Position numbers and translations under genes: made by a program. Below, in pieces: positions 17,739 through 26,574 of a stretch of 64,000 bases of DNA. A model generated the notes under the pieces. It was not told where the DNA came from and did not search any database. It saw only the letters and a program-made list of their open reading frames with translations. The DNA is from Arsenicicoccus sp. oral taxon 190. Lineage in GTDB: Bacteria > Actinomycetota > Actinomycetes > Actinomycetales > Dermatophilaceae. The DNA is taken from positions 1,364,001 to 1,428,000 of the forward strand of contig NZ_CP012070.1 in assembly GCF_001189535.1 (NCBI RefSeq), read 5' to 3'. Each line of letters starts with the position of its first letter. The stretch's first letter is position 1.

Positions 17739-19218
17739 ATGGCCTACAGCTCGAACCCCACCATCCCGGAGCCCAAGGAACGCCCTCGGGATCGCTCGCA
17801 CTGGCTCTACATCGCGGTCATCATCGCGGTGCTGGGGGGCATCGCCTTCGGCGATGCTCGCCCCGGACGCGGCCAAGGGCTGGAAGTGGGTCGGTGACTC
17901 GTTCGTCAGCCTGATCAAGATGATGATCAGCCCCGTCATCTTCTGCACCATCGTCATCGTCATCGTCATCGGCATCGGCATCGGCTCGGTCCGGGCCGCC
18001 GCGACGGTGGGCAAGGCGGGTTCCATGGCCCTCGCCTACTTCCTGACCATGTCGACCTTCGCCCTCGCGATCGGCCTGGTCGTGGGCAACCTCCTGCAGC
18101 CGGGGCACGGGATCAAGGTCGTCGCGGGCGCCGGCAAGAAGTACGCCGAGCAGGTCGAGCACGGCGGCGGGACCGTCGAGTTCGTCCAGGGGATCATCCC
18201 CGAGACGCTGTTCAGCTCGCTCATCTCCGGGTCCGTGCTGCAGACCCTGTTCGTCGCGCTGCTCGTGGGCTTCGCGATCCAAAAGATGGGGCGCGCCGGG
18301 GAGCCGGCACTCGCCGCGGTCGCGGTGCTGCAGAAGGTCGTCTTCCGCATCCTGACGATGGTGCTGTGGCTCGCCCCGATCGGTGCCTTCGGCGCCATCG
18401 CCGCGGTGGTCGGCACCTCTGGCCCCAAGGCCGTCGGCGAGATGCTCAAGCTGATGTTCGGCTTCTACCTCACCTGCCTGCTCTTCGTGGTGGTCGTCCT
18501 CGGCTCCGTGCTGTGGCTGGTCGCGCGGATCAACATCCTCACGCTGCTGAAGTACCTCGGGCGGGAGTTCCTGCTCATCGTGGCGACGTCGTCCTCGGAG
18601 TCGGCGCTGCCACACCTCATGGCCAAGATGACCCACGCCGGCGTGGACCGCTCCACGGTGGGCGTCGTCGTCCCTACCGGTTACTCCTTCAACCTCGACG
18701 GCACCGCGATCTACCTGACCATGGCGTCGATCTTCATCGCCGATGCGATGGGCAAGCCCATGAGCATGGGCGAGCAGATCGGTCTGCTGGTCTTCATGAT
18801 CATCGCGTCCAAGGGCGCCGCCGGCGTCACCGGTGCCGGCCTGGCCACCCTCGCCGGAGGCCTGCAGGCGCACCGCCCCGAGCTGCTGGACGGCGTCGGC
18901 ATCATCGTCGGCATCGACCGCTTCATGTCCGAGGCACGCGCCGTCACCAACTTCGCCGGCAACGCGGTGGCCACCCTGGTCATCGGTCGCTGGACCGGCA
19001 CCCTCAACCACGAGCAGGCGCGTGCGGTGTTGTCCGGCGACCGGCCGTTCGACTACGCCACGCTGGACGACGACCCGCACGCCACCGAGGTCCGCCCCGG
19101 TCGCGTCCCGTCGCCGGTCAACCCCGCCGACCGGCTGCAGCCGACCCCGCAGGTCGACCTGTCCGCCTACCAGGACCGGGCCGCCCGGGCGGACGGCGCC
19201 ACCCGCACCGACGGCTGA
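17739..19218 (+). pseudogene. dctA: dctA-like dicarboxylate/H+ symporter with a frameshift near its start
   Basis: The frame starting at ATG 17739 encodes residues similar to a DctA N-terminus up to GGIAFG, then runs into unrelated sequence. The rest of the protein continues in the +1 frame from about 17854 (MLAPDAAKGWKW...). One extra base, around the G at 17853, explains the break. The remainder is an intact DAACS symporter: TSSSESALP hairpin, PTGYSFNLDGTAIYLTMA, SKGAAGVTG and GIDRFMSEARAVTN match DctA of E. coli closely. The protein takes up succinate, malate or fumarate with protons. The frameshift may be a true mutation, programmed, or a sequencing error. A hexamer repeat also lengthens an early helix. 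Confidence 0.8.
17950..17985 (+). repeat. hexamer tandem repeat inside dctA
   Basis: Three copies of ATCGTC followed by three of ATCGGC. They encode IVIVIV/IGIGIG and insert about six residues relative to E. coli DctA between FCTIV and the next conserved G-x-x-G. Confidence 0.85.
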
Positions 19219-19251
19219 GCGCGGCACCAGCCGGTCTGGCACAGTCGAGGC

Positions 19252-20283
19252 ATGAGCACCGACGCCCCGCGGCTGGACCCCTGGACCTCCGAGCAGGTCA
19301 TCACCTGCGCCGACCCGGCCACCGGCCTGCGCGCGGTCGTCGCGATCGACGACTCGACGCTCGGGCCGGGGTTCGGGGGCGTCCGCTACCGGGCCTACCC
19401 CTCGACCGAGGCGGCGATCCAGGAGGCCCAGCGCCTCGCCCGCGCCATGACCTACAAGCACGCCCTCGCCGAGCTGCCCTACGGCGGAGCGAAGTCCGTG
19501 ATCCTCGCGGACGGCGCCCCGCTGACGGGCGAGCGACGCCGGGCCCTGCTCGAGGCCTTCGGCGACGCCGTGGCGCGCACCCACGGCCGTTACATCCCCG
19601 GCGTGGACATGGGCACCACGCTCGCCGACATGGACGTCCTCCGCAGCCGCGGCGCCAAGGTCTACTGCGCGGACGCCGACCCCGCGCCGTGGACCGCACG
19701 GGGAGCCTTCGTGGCGATGCGGGCCGGGGTCCGCAGCACGTATGCCGCCCCCACGCTCGACGGCCTCACCGTGGCCGTCCAGGGTGCCGGCAACGTCGGG
19801 GGCGAGCTGGCCCGGCTGGCCGCCGCCGACGGGGCGCGGGTGCTCGTCGCTGACGTCGACGAGGACCGGGCGGCGCAGGTCGCCGAGCAGTGCGGCGGCA
19901 CCGTGGTCGGGGTCGAGGAGGTCGTGACCGCGTCGTGCGACGTGCTCGCCCCCGCGGCCGTGGCCCGGGTCGTCACCCGCGAGGTGGTCCCGCAGCTGCG
20001 GTGCCGGGTGATCTCCGGCGCGGCCAACGACGTCCTCGACGATGCCTCGTGCGAGGCCCTGCTCGCCGCCCGCGGCATCACCTTCGTCCCGGACTTCGTC
20101 GCCAACGCCGGCGGCGTGATCCACGAGCACGCCCGCGCCCTGGGGTGGTCCGAGGCGCAGCTGATCGAGGCCGTGGACGCGATCGGGCCGCGGGTGCTGG
20201 AGCTCGTCGAGGAGGCGGCGGGAGGCAGCGTGGTCGAGGCGGCGCTGGCGCGAGGCCGGGCCCGGCTGGCCGCGGCCCGCTGA
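19252..20283 (+). CDS. Leu/Phe/Val (branched-chain amino acid) dehydrogenase
   Basis: A 343-residue member of the Glu/Leu/Phe/Val dehydrogenase superfamily. The substrate domain has GFGGVRYRAYP and the catalytic-lysine block MTYKHALAELPYGGAKSV near residue 65. The NAD domain has VAVQGAGNVGG near 173, and ISGAANDVL is near 250. The short length matches leucine/valine dehydrogenases rather than glutamate dehydrogenases. It reversibly deaminates branched-chain amino acids with NAD+, the first step of their catabolism. It follows dctA by 33 bp and could be co-transcribed. Confidence 0.88.
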   Translation: MSTDAPRLDPWTSEQVITCADPATGLRAVVAIDDSTLGPGFGGVRYRAYPSTEAAIQEAQRLARAMTYKHALAELPYGGAKSVILADGAPLTGERRRALLEAFGDAVARTHGRYIPGVDMGTTLADMDVLRSRGAKVYCADADPAPWTARGAFVAMRAGVRSTYAAPTLDGLTVAVQGAGNVGGELARLAAADGARVLVADVDEDRAAQVAEQCGGTVVGVEEVVTASCDVLAPAAVARVVTREVVPQLRCRVISGAANDVLDDASCEALLAARGITFVPDFVANAGGVIHEHARALGWSEAQLIEAVDAIGPRVLELVEEAAGGSVVEAALARGRARLAAAR

Positions 20284-20403
20284 GACGGCCCCGCTGGGAC
20301 GAGCCTGCTTCCCGCTGAGACGACCCGCCGAGACGGGGCCCCGCTGCGACTGGGAGTGGGGCAGCGGCGGGCGGCATACGGCCTCGTGCCTAGACTCGGG
20401 AGC

Positions 20404-20586
20404 ATGTCCCCCACGACAAGGTGCGTGCTGTGGATCGTCGGGCTCCTGCTGCTGGTGGCGGTGGTGGTGCCGATGAGCGAGCGGCCGGGGTCGCTGATCT
20501 TCGTGGGCCTCGTGGGGCTCGCGATCCTGGGCCGGGTGGTGGGGCTCGTGCGCATCCGGCGTGAGCTGCGAAGGAGAGACGCGTGA
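20404..20586 (+). CDS. small two-helix membrane protein
   Basis: A 60-residue protein with two hydrophobic segments (about 8-23 and 31-46) and a basic C-terminal tail RIRRELRRR. I recognise no family. The ATG has GGGAG directly upstream and a -10-like TAGACT 7 bases further. Its stop overlaps the GTG of the methyltransferase gene (GTGA), which supports it being real and coupled. Confidence 0.65.
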   Translation: MSPTTRCVLWIVGLLLLVAVVVPMSERPGSLIFVGLVGLAILGRVVGLVRIRRELRRRDA

Positions 20587-21188
20587 CCCGAGTGCCCAGC
20601 GGCTGGGAGCAGATCGTGGCGGCCGACCCGACCCACTCCGAGCGCTACGTCGAGCGGTTCCGGCGGATGGAGCGGGACGGTGCCGACCTGGGTGGCGAGG
20701 CCAGGATGGTCGACGCCATGGTGGCTCGCGGCTCGCGGATCCTCGACGCCGGGTGCGGGCCCGGGCGGGTGGGCGCCTTCCTGCACGCCGTCGGGCACAC
20801 CGTGGTGGGCGTCGACGTCGACCCGGTGCTGATCGAGGCGGCCGAGGCCGACCACCCGGGCCCGACCTGGCTCGTCGGCGACCTCGCCGAGCTGGACCTG
20901 CCCGCCCGGGGTGTGGCCGAGCCCTTCGACGTGATCCTGTGCGCCGGCAACGTGATGACCTTCCTCGCCCTGTCCACCCGCGTCGAGGTGCTGCGGCGGA
21001 TGGGCGCCCACCTGGCGCCCGAGGGACGGCTGGTGGTGGGATTCGGGGCGGGCCGCGACTACGACTTCGGGGCGTTCCGGATGGACGCGCGGGTCGCGGG
21101 CCTGCATGAGAGCCTGCTGCTCGCCACCTGGGACCTGCGCCCCTGGCGCCCGACCAGCGACTTCCTCGTCGCGGTGCTCGAGCGCTAG
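20583..21188 (+). CDS. class I SAM-dependent methyltransferase
   Basis: A 201-residue methyltransferase with motif I ILDAGCGPGRVGAFL near residue 48, motif II acidic VDVDPVLIEAA near 75 and a motif IV-like FDVILCAGNVMTF near 117. The substrate is unknown. GTG overlaps the small membrane-protein stop; the TAG stop shares a CTAG with the stop of the opposite-strand gene. Confidence 0.85.
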   Translation: MTRVPSGWEQIVAADPTHSERYVERFRRMERDGADLGGEARMVDAMVARGSRILDAGCGPGRVGAFLHAVGHTVVGVDVDPVLIEAAEADHPGPTWLVGDLAELDLPARGVAEPFDVILCAGNVMTFLALSTRVEVLRRMGAHLAPEGRLVVGFGAGRDYDFGAFRMDARVAGLHESLLLATWDLRPWRPTSDFLVAVLER

Positions 21189-22318
21189 GAGGCGGGGAGC
21201 GGGTCGGTCGCGGCGCCCCAGCGGGTCGCCTCGGCCACCGTCGCCGGCAGCCGGGCCTCGACGAGTCCGCCCGGGGTCGCGAGCAGCAGCGAACGCCGCA
21301 GCAGGACCGAGTCGGCCGGCCCGGCGAGCAGCCCCACCTCACCCGACTCCACCGGTCGCGCGGCGGACGCCACCACCGGTCGTATGCCGCCCGCCGTGCT
21401 CTCGGCCGGCCGCAGCCGCACGTGACGCCCGGGCTCGTCGGCGCTCAGCTCCCACCGCGACCAGCGCGAGGTCCGCATCGACCGACGCCAGGCGAGCCGG
21501 CGGGCCGCCGCTGCGGCGAGCCACGCCAGCGCGACCACCAGGGCCACGACCAGCGCCGCCCGCCACCACTGGGTCACGGCCGACACGTTGGCCGCGTCGG
21601 GCAGCTGCACGGTCTCCGGGTCGTCCGGGTCCACCAGGATCGTCAGCTGCGTGCCCACGGGCAGCACGACCGGGTCGACGCCATGGACCGTCGAGGTGAT
21701 GGTGCGGCCGTCCTCCACGTGGGTCACCCGGGCCCAGGGCGAGTGGCCGAGGCCGGTGAAGGACCAGCCGGTCGCCGTGACCTGGCTCGGGGTCCGCACC
21801 CCTCGGGCGGTGAGCTCGCCGGCCGCCATCGCGGTCATCGCCGTGGTCAGCGCCAGCAGCACGGCCGAGCCGGCCGCCAGGGCCGCGACGGGCAGGAGGG
21901 GCCGCCACAGGGCGCGCCACGCCTCGCGGGCCCCGGGCTCCGTCCCGGCGGTGGCGCCGGGGGCGGTGGGGTCGGCATACGAGGGGTCGGTCTCGGTGGC
22001 GGCCTGCGCCCACCCGGTGTCCGGGAGGCCCGGGAGGCCGGGGAGCTCGGCGGTCGAGAGGACCACCTGGAGCTCGGGCCGGTGCCGGCGGATCCGCTCG
22101 CTGACGCGGTCCTGCGCGCGGCCCAGCACGGCCCACCCGGACAGCCCGGCGGCGACCGCCAGGCCCGCGAGGACGACGGCCGGGTTGACGGTGGGGGCGG
22201 CGCCGGGTCCCGTGCGGCGCAGCCAGCCGAGCGCCAGGTGCGCGAGCACGCACAGCAGCACGACCCCGGCAGCCACCAGGGCGGCCTGCCGGGCACGGGG
22301 GAGGACGGGGCTGGTCAT
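21185..22318 (-). CDS. DUF3592-like membrane protein
   Basis: A 377-residue protein with hydrophobic helices near residues 10-30, 43-65, 140-168 and 256-282. Between the last two is an exported domain with the GVRTPSQVTATG / PVGTQLTILVDPDDPE pattern typical of DUF3592-type proteins. No catalytic residues were recognised. It faces away from the ANTAR regulator gene and converges tail to tail with the methyltransferase, the two TAG stops sharing one CTAG. Confidence 0.75.
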   Translation of the reverse strand: MTSPVLPRARQAALVAAGVVLLCVLAHLALGWLRRTGPGAAPTVNPAVVLAGLAVAAGLSGWAVLGRAQDRVSERIRRHRPELQVVLSTAELPGLPGLPDTGWAQAATETDPSYADPTAPGATAGTEPGAREAWRALWRPLLPVAALAAGSAVLLALTTAMTAMAAGELTARGVRTPSQVTATGWSFTGLGHSPWARVTHVEDGRTITSTVHGVDPVVLPVGTQLTILVDPDDPETVQLPDAANVSAVTQWWRAALVVALVVALAWLAAAAARRLAWRRSMRTSRWSRWELSADEPGRHVRLRPAESTAGGIRPVVASAARPVESGEVGLLAGPADSVLLRRSLLLATPGGLVEARLPATVAEATRWGAATDPLPAS

Positions 22319-22412
22319 GGGTCACCTCTGTGGTCAACCGGCGCTGCCCTCACTGTGCCACGCACGCGCCGACCAGCAGCGACGCACCGCCGTGACACTC
22401 GTCCGCGCCGCT

Positions 22413-22441
22413 TTGGACGGTCATGACCAGGTGCCTATGAT
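22413..22441 (+). promoter_or_regulatory. sigma70-type promoter for the ANTAR gene
   Basis: TTGGAC (22413-22418) and TATGAT (22436-22441) are separated by exactly 17 bases. Transcription would start near 22448, leaving a ~100-base leader before the GTG at 22550. Confidence 0.7.
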
Positions 22442-22549
22442 GAGCGCCGATACGTCCTGGCCGTGCCGGGACGTGCGTCGTTCAGACCGTAGCGACGACC
22501 CGCCGCCACCCCCAGCAGGCGGTTTCGTCCCCACGGCACCTGGAGCGAT

Positions 22550-23533
22550 GTGACCAACCCTTCCCCCACCCCGACGACGGCCTGGTGGCGTGTCGGGGTG
22601 CGCGGCCCCAGCGACCTGCGATGGTCCCTGTCGCCGGAGGTCTACCAGCTGCTCGGCGCCGAGCCCGACGGCCAGCTGCAGGGCCTGGACCTGCTGCTGT
22701 CCAGCTTCGACGCGTCCGAGGTGCAGCTGGCCGAGGACGCCGGCGACGCGCTGCACCGAGGCCGGGCCTTCGCGCACCGGCGGCGCGTGCTGCGGCACGG
22801 CGAGGGCCTCGAGGTCTTCGTGGTGGGCGTGGGGGACTACTCCGAGGACGGGACCCTGACCGCCGTGAGCGGCGTCTTCCTCGACGTGCGCGCCCTGCTG
22901 CACGAGACCGTCTCCGCCGAGGTCACCCACCAGCTCCGCGAGGTGGTGGAGGCTCGCGGCGTCATCGAGCAGGCCAAGGGCATCCTGATGGTCGCCTACG
23001 GCATCACCGCGGAGGACGCGTTCGAGCTGCTCGGGTGGTACTCCCAGCGCACCAACACCCGCGTACGGGTCATCGCCGACCGCCTAGCCGCCGCCGCGAG
23101 CACCCGTCCCGCCGTGGCCTCGCAGCTCGACACCTACCTGTCCGCCCTGCTCGACCCCCGCAGCGCCGAGACCCTGCTCCCGGTGCGCGACGGGCACGCG
23201 GCCTGGGGCCCCGACCTGCGCACCCCGACCGTCGAGTCCCGCCGCGTCGACGGGCACGTCCTCATCTCCCTGGCCGGGGACGTCGACGTCGCCCGGGCCC
23301 GCACGGTCGTGCCCCAGCTGCGCGACGCCCTCGCCGCGGTGGCCCGCCCCAGCCGACCCCACGCCCTCGACCTCAGCCAGGCGGGCTACGTCAGCCCCAC
23401 CGCCCTGACAGCCATCGCCTCCCTCGTCGGCCGGCACGTCCAGGGCGAGGCCGAGATCCGGGTGCTGCCCGGCGCCCTCGGCGACGCGCTGGTGGCGGCG
23501 GGCGTGCCCCGGTCCTGCCTCGTCACGATGTAA
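22550..23533 (+). CDS. PAS-like / ANTAR / STAS-like regulator
   Basis: A 327-residue regulator. Residues ~10-110 look like a PAS-type sensor. Residues ~120-178 are an ANTAR domain (VEARGVIEQAKGILMVAYGITAEDAFELL), an RNA-binding antiterminator fold. Residues ~225-325 resemble a STAS/anti-anti-sigma-type domain (VDGHVLISLAGDVDVARA, then LDLSQAGYVSPTALTAI). ANTAR proteins release hairpin terminators in target mRNAs. The third domain suggests a link to partner-switching signalling, which is an inference. Own canonical promoter upstream. Confidence 0.8.
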   Translation: MTNPSPTPTTAWWRVGVRGPSDLRWSLSPEVYQLLGAEPDGQLQGLDLLLSSFDASEVQLAEDAGDALHRGRAFAHRRRVLRHGEGLEVFVVGVGDYSEDGTLTAVSGVFLDVRALLHETVSAEVTHQLREVVEARGVIEQAKGILMVAYGITAEDAFELLGWYSQRTNTRVRVIADRLAAAASTRPAVASQLDTYLSALLDPRSAETLLPVRDGHAAWGPDLRTPTVESRRVDGHVLISLAGDVDVARARTVVPQLRDALAAVARPSRPHALDLSQAGYVSPTALTAIASLVGRHVQGEAEIRVLPGALGDALVAAGVPRSCLVTM

Positions 23534-23583
23534 GCCCCCGCCCCGGGGTGCCGCCGCGCAGCGGCGCGGCATACGGTCTGGGT

Positions 23584-24396
23584 ATGACGACGCTGCCCCC
23601 GCCCCGCCAGATCACCGGGACCGCGGCCACCGCCTCGGTCTACGACCAGGGTGCCCACCTCGTGGCGTGGACGCCGGACGGGGCCGGACCCGTCCTGTGG
23701 TGCAGCGAGCACACGCTGCTCGAGGAGGGCGTCGCGATCCGGGGCGGCGTGCCGATCTGCCTGCCGTGGTTCGGGCCGGGGCGGTCGGGTGACCGCAAGC
23801 CCTCGCACGGCCCGGCGCGGATCACGCCGTGGCGGCTGGTGGAGGAGGGGCCGGGCACGGTGACCTACGCCGTCACGGGGGCGGAGCTCGGGGTCGCGGA
23901 CCTGGAGGCGACCTACGTCGTCGAGGCGGGCGAGCGCCTCACGCTCAGCCTCACGGTGGCCAACACGGGGGCCGACGAGCTCACCTACGAGGAGGCGCTG
24001 CACGCCTACCTCACCGTCGGCGACGTCCGCCAGGTCACCGTCGAGGGGCTGGACCGGGCGAGCTATGTCGACAAGACCGACCAGGGGCGCACCCACCGTC
24101 AGGAGGGGCCGCTGCGGCTGACCCGGGAGACCGACCGGGTCTACCGCTCGGCGTGCGCGGTGACGGTGGTCGACCCGGTGCTCGGGCGTCGGCTGCGGGT
24201 CGCCAAGACCGGCTCCGCCAGCACCATCGTGTGGAACCCGTGGGCCGACAAGGCGGCCCAGATGTCCGACCTCGGCGACGACGAGTGGACCGGGATGCTC
24301 TGCGTCGAGGGCGGCAACGTCATGGCCGACGAGATCACCCTGGCCCCGGGGGACCGGCACACCCTGAGGTACGAGCTCGAGGTGCTCCCGCTCTAG
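23584..24396 (+). CDS. D-hexose-6-phosphate mutarotase family protein
   Basis: A 270-residue galactose-mutarotase-fold protein of the YeaD/aldose-1-epimerase-like group. Family marks are IRGGVPICLPWFGPG near residue 58, HGPARITPW near 79, EEALHAYLTVGDV near 137 (catalytic His) and WNPWADKA...MLCVEGGNV near 218-245 (catalytic Glu). It interconverts anomers of hexose 6-phosphates. ATG 23584; a CGGCATACG 9-mer lies just upstream. Its TAG stop shares CTAG with the stop of the opposite yczR gene. Confidence 0.88.
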   Translation: MTTLPPPRQITGTAATASVYDQGAHLVAWTPDGAGPVLWCSEHTLLEEGVAIRGGVPICLPWFGPGRSGDRKPSHGPARITPWRLVEEGPGTVTYAVTGAELGVADLEATYVVEAGERLTLSLTVANTGADELTYEEALHAYLTVGDVRQVTVEGLDRASYVDKTDQGRTHRQEGPLRLTRETDRVYRSACAVTVVDPVLGRRLRVAKTGSASTIVWNPWADKAAQMSDLGDDEWTGMLCVEGGNVMADEITLAPGDRHTLRYELEVLPL

Positions 24397-25808
24397 CCGA
24401 CCTCGGCCCACGCGTCGGCGATGACGGCTGCTGCGCGCCCGAGCGTCTCCTCGGGCTGCGTGAACGGCGTCCGCAGGTAGCCCTCGAGCCCCGTCCCGTC
24501 GGGGCTGAACGCCGGCCCCGACGCCAGCCGCACCCCGCGCCTGGCGGCGGCCGCGACCAGCGCCGACGACCGTGGTCGGGGCAGCCGCCACCAGAGGCTG
24601 AGCCCGCCGCGGGGCACCTGCGTCTCCCACCCGGGCAGGGCCGCGGTGACCAGGGCGTGCAGGTGGTCGCGGCGGCGGACCAGGGCGGCGCGCCGCTCGG
24701 AGTCGGGGCGGGGGTGGCGCAGCAGGTCGGCCAGGGCCAGCTGCTCGAGGACGGGAGCGCCGAGGTCGAGGGAGAGCCGGGCCTGCTGGATCGCCGCCGG
24801 CAGCCGCCCGTCGGCCCTGACCCACCCGAGCCGCAGCCCACCCCAGTGCGACTTGCTGCAGGACCCGACGGTGATCGTCGGCCCGTGAGCGGCCGTGGGG
24901 AGGGGGAGCCGCGGGGCGTCCAGGGCCATGTCCTGCAACGTCTCGTCGACCAGCAGCGGGACGCCGGCGCGCGCGTGGCCGCGGGTCAGCGCGGCCCGCC
25001 CGTCGTCGCCGAGCAGGTGGCCCGTCGGGTTGTGGAAGTCGGGGATGAGCAGGGTGGCCCGCGCCCCCGCGGCCGCGGCCGCCACGATCCCCTCGACGTC
25101 GAAGCCGTCCTCGGCCATCGGGACGGCGACCGGCCGGGCCCCCTGCCGGTGCAGCGCGGCGATGGAGTTGGGGTAGGTCGGCGACTCCACCACCACCCGG
25201 TCCCCCGGGGCGGCCAGGGCCCGCAGGACCGCCGCCACCCCGGCGAGCGCGCCGCTGGTGACGATGATCTGGTCGGGGCGGGTCGGGACGCCCCGGGACT
25301 CGTAGCGCTCGGCCAGCGCCTCGCGCAGCTCGGGCAGCCCCGCCGGGTGGTAGCCGCTGCCGGCCAGGTAGCGCGGGAGCTGCGCCGAGGCTCGCTCGAA
25401 CGCCGCCACGAGCCCAGGCGCCGCCGGCGGGACGGTGGCCGTGAGGTCGGCCACCCCGGGCGGGTGGTCGGCGCCCAGCACCCTCCCCACCGGCCCGAAC
25501 GGCTCCTCCCCGGCCGGGGCAGGTGGGCCGGGTAGGCGGGTCCGGGTGCCCGAGCCCTGCCGCGCCTCCGCGTAGCCCCGCTCCACCAGGTCGGCGTAGG
25601 CCCGGGCCACGGTGGTGCGGCTCACCCCCAACTGGGCGGTGAGCGCGCGCTCGCTCGGCAACGTGGTGTCCGGCAGCACCCGACCGTCGGCGACGAGCAG
25701 CCGGATCCCGTCCGCGAGCCAACGGTAGGCCGGGACGCCGCGACCGGCCGGCCCGAGCAGTTGCGCCAGGCGGTGGGGGGAGAGGCGGCGGGGCGTCATA
25801 CGGGCCAC
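24393..25808 (-). CDS. yczR: MocR/GntR-type PLP-dependent regulator (YczR-like)
   Basis: A 471-residue MocR regulator: GntR winged helix (residues ~25-92, PSERALTAQLGVSRTTVARAYADLVERGY) fused to a class-I aminotransferase-like domain. The PLP-lysine motif SCSKSHWGGLRLGW lies near residue 317. MocR proteins called YczR control a divergent yczE membrane gene; exactly that neighbour is present here. It is thus probably a PLP- or PLP-precursor-responsive controller of yczE and itself. GTG start at 25808; the intervening 53 bp hold the operator. Confidence 0.85.
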   Translation of the reverse strand: MARMTPRRLSPHRLAQLLGPAGRGVPAYRWLADGIRLLVADGRVLPDTTLPSERALTAQLGVSRTTVARAYADLVERGYAEARQGSGTRTRLPGPPAPAGEEPFGPVGRVLGADHPPGVADLTATVPPAAPGLVAAFERASAQLPRYLAGSGYHPAGLPELREALAERYESRGVPTRPDQIIVTSGALAGVAAVLRALAAPGDRVVVESPTYPNSIAALHRQGARPVAVPMAEDGFDVEGIVAAAAAGARATLLIPDFHNPTGHLLGDDGRAALTRGHARAGVPLLVDETLQDMALDAPRLPLPTAAHGPTITVGSCSKSHWGGLRLGWVRADGRLPAAIQQARLSLDLGAPVLEQLALADLLRHPRPDSERRAALVRRRDHLHALVTAALPGWETQVPRGGLSLWWRLPRPRSSALVAAAARRGVRLASGPAFSPDGTGLEGYLRTPFTQPEETLGRAAAVIADAWAEVG

Positions 25809-25809
25809 T

Positions 25810-25843
25810 ATGGTTCAAGTGGCTATGTCAGACCAGTCCAGTT
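25810..25843. promoter_or_regulatory. putative YczR operator between divergent yczR and yczE
   Basis: Read on the minus strand the stretch starts with AACTGGACTGGTC, a direct repeat of ACTGG, followed by a partly inverted GCCACTTGAACCA. Repeated ACTGG/CTGG-like words are typical of MocR-type operators. Position in the short divergent gap supports it. Confidence 0.55.
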
Positions 25844-25861
25844 GTGGGTGATGATGGTCGT

Positions 25862-26560
25862 ATGACGCCCCCGCCCCGCCACCTCCAGCCGATGACCCCG
25901 GTGCAGCAGCTGCGCGCCGGCCGCCTGCCACGACGGATCACGCAGCTGATGGTGGGGCTCACGCTCTACGGCGTCTCGATGAGCATGATCATCCGCGCCG
26001 CCCTCGGCCTCGACCCGTGGGACGTCTTCCACGTCGGGGTGGCCCTGCACCTGCCGATGTCGATCGGCGTCACCGTCATCGTCGTGGGGGTGGCCGTGCT
26101 GCTGGCGTGGATCCCGCTGCGGCAGTGGCCCGGCCTCGGCACCGTCGCCAACGCGGTCTGGATCGGCGTCGCCACGGACTGGACGCTCGGCTGGCTCCAC
26201 GCGCCGTCCTCGCTGTGGGTGCGCGCGGTCCTGCTCGTGGCCGGGATCGCGCTCAACGGCCTCGCCGGGGCGTTGTACATCGGGGCGCAGCTGGGGCCCG
26301 GCCCGAGGGACGGGCTGATGACCGGCATCGCGTACCGCACCGGGCTGTCGCTGCGGCTCGTGCGGACCTCGCTGGAGGTCACCGTCCTCGCGGTCGGCTG
26401 GCTGCTCGGCGGCGGCGTGGGCCTCGGGACCGTGCTGTATGCCGTCGGCATCGGGCCGATCGTGCAGCACCTGCTGCCGTGGTGCATCGTGCCGCTGGAG
26501 CACCCGAGCCCGGCGCCGGCGCTGCTGCCGGAACCGGGCTCGGGTGTCGAGGGGCACTGA
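25862..26560 (+). CDS. yczE: YczE/YyaS/YitT-family membrane protein
   Basis: A 232-residue membrane protein with five or six helices. The conserved YczE features ALGLDPWDVFHVGVA near residue 43 and GAQLGPGPRDGLMTGI near 142 are clear. The biochemical role is unknown; the family is linked by regulation to PLP-dependent YczR. ATG 25862 is used; an in-frame GTG at 25844 would run into the operator. Confidence 0.85.
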   Translation: MTPPPRHLQPMTPVQQLRAGRLPRRITQLMVGLTLYGVSMSMIIRAALGLDPWDVFHVGVALHLPMSIGVTVIVVGVAVLLAWIPLRQWPGLGTVANAVWIGVATDWTLGWLHAPSSLWVRAVLLVAGIALNGLAGALYIGAQLGPGPRDGLMTGIAYRTGLSLRLVRTSLEVTVLAVGWLLGGGVGLGTVLYAVGIGPIVQHLLPWCIVPLEHPSPAPALLPEPGSGVEGH

Positions 26561-26574
26561 GGGGGCACTGAGGG

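Noticed and set aside
17821..21342. An 1173-codon open frame on the minus strand
   Set aside because: Antisense shadow of dctA, the amino-acid dehydrogenase and the methyltransferase, all of which have clear domains on the plus strand.
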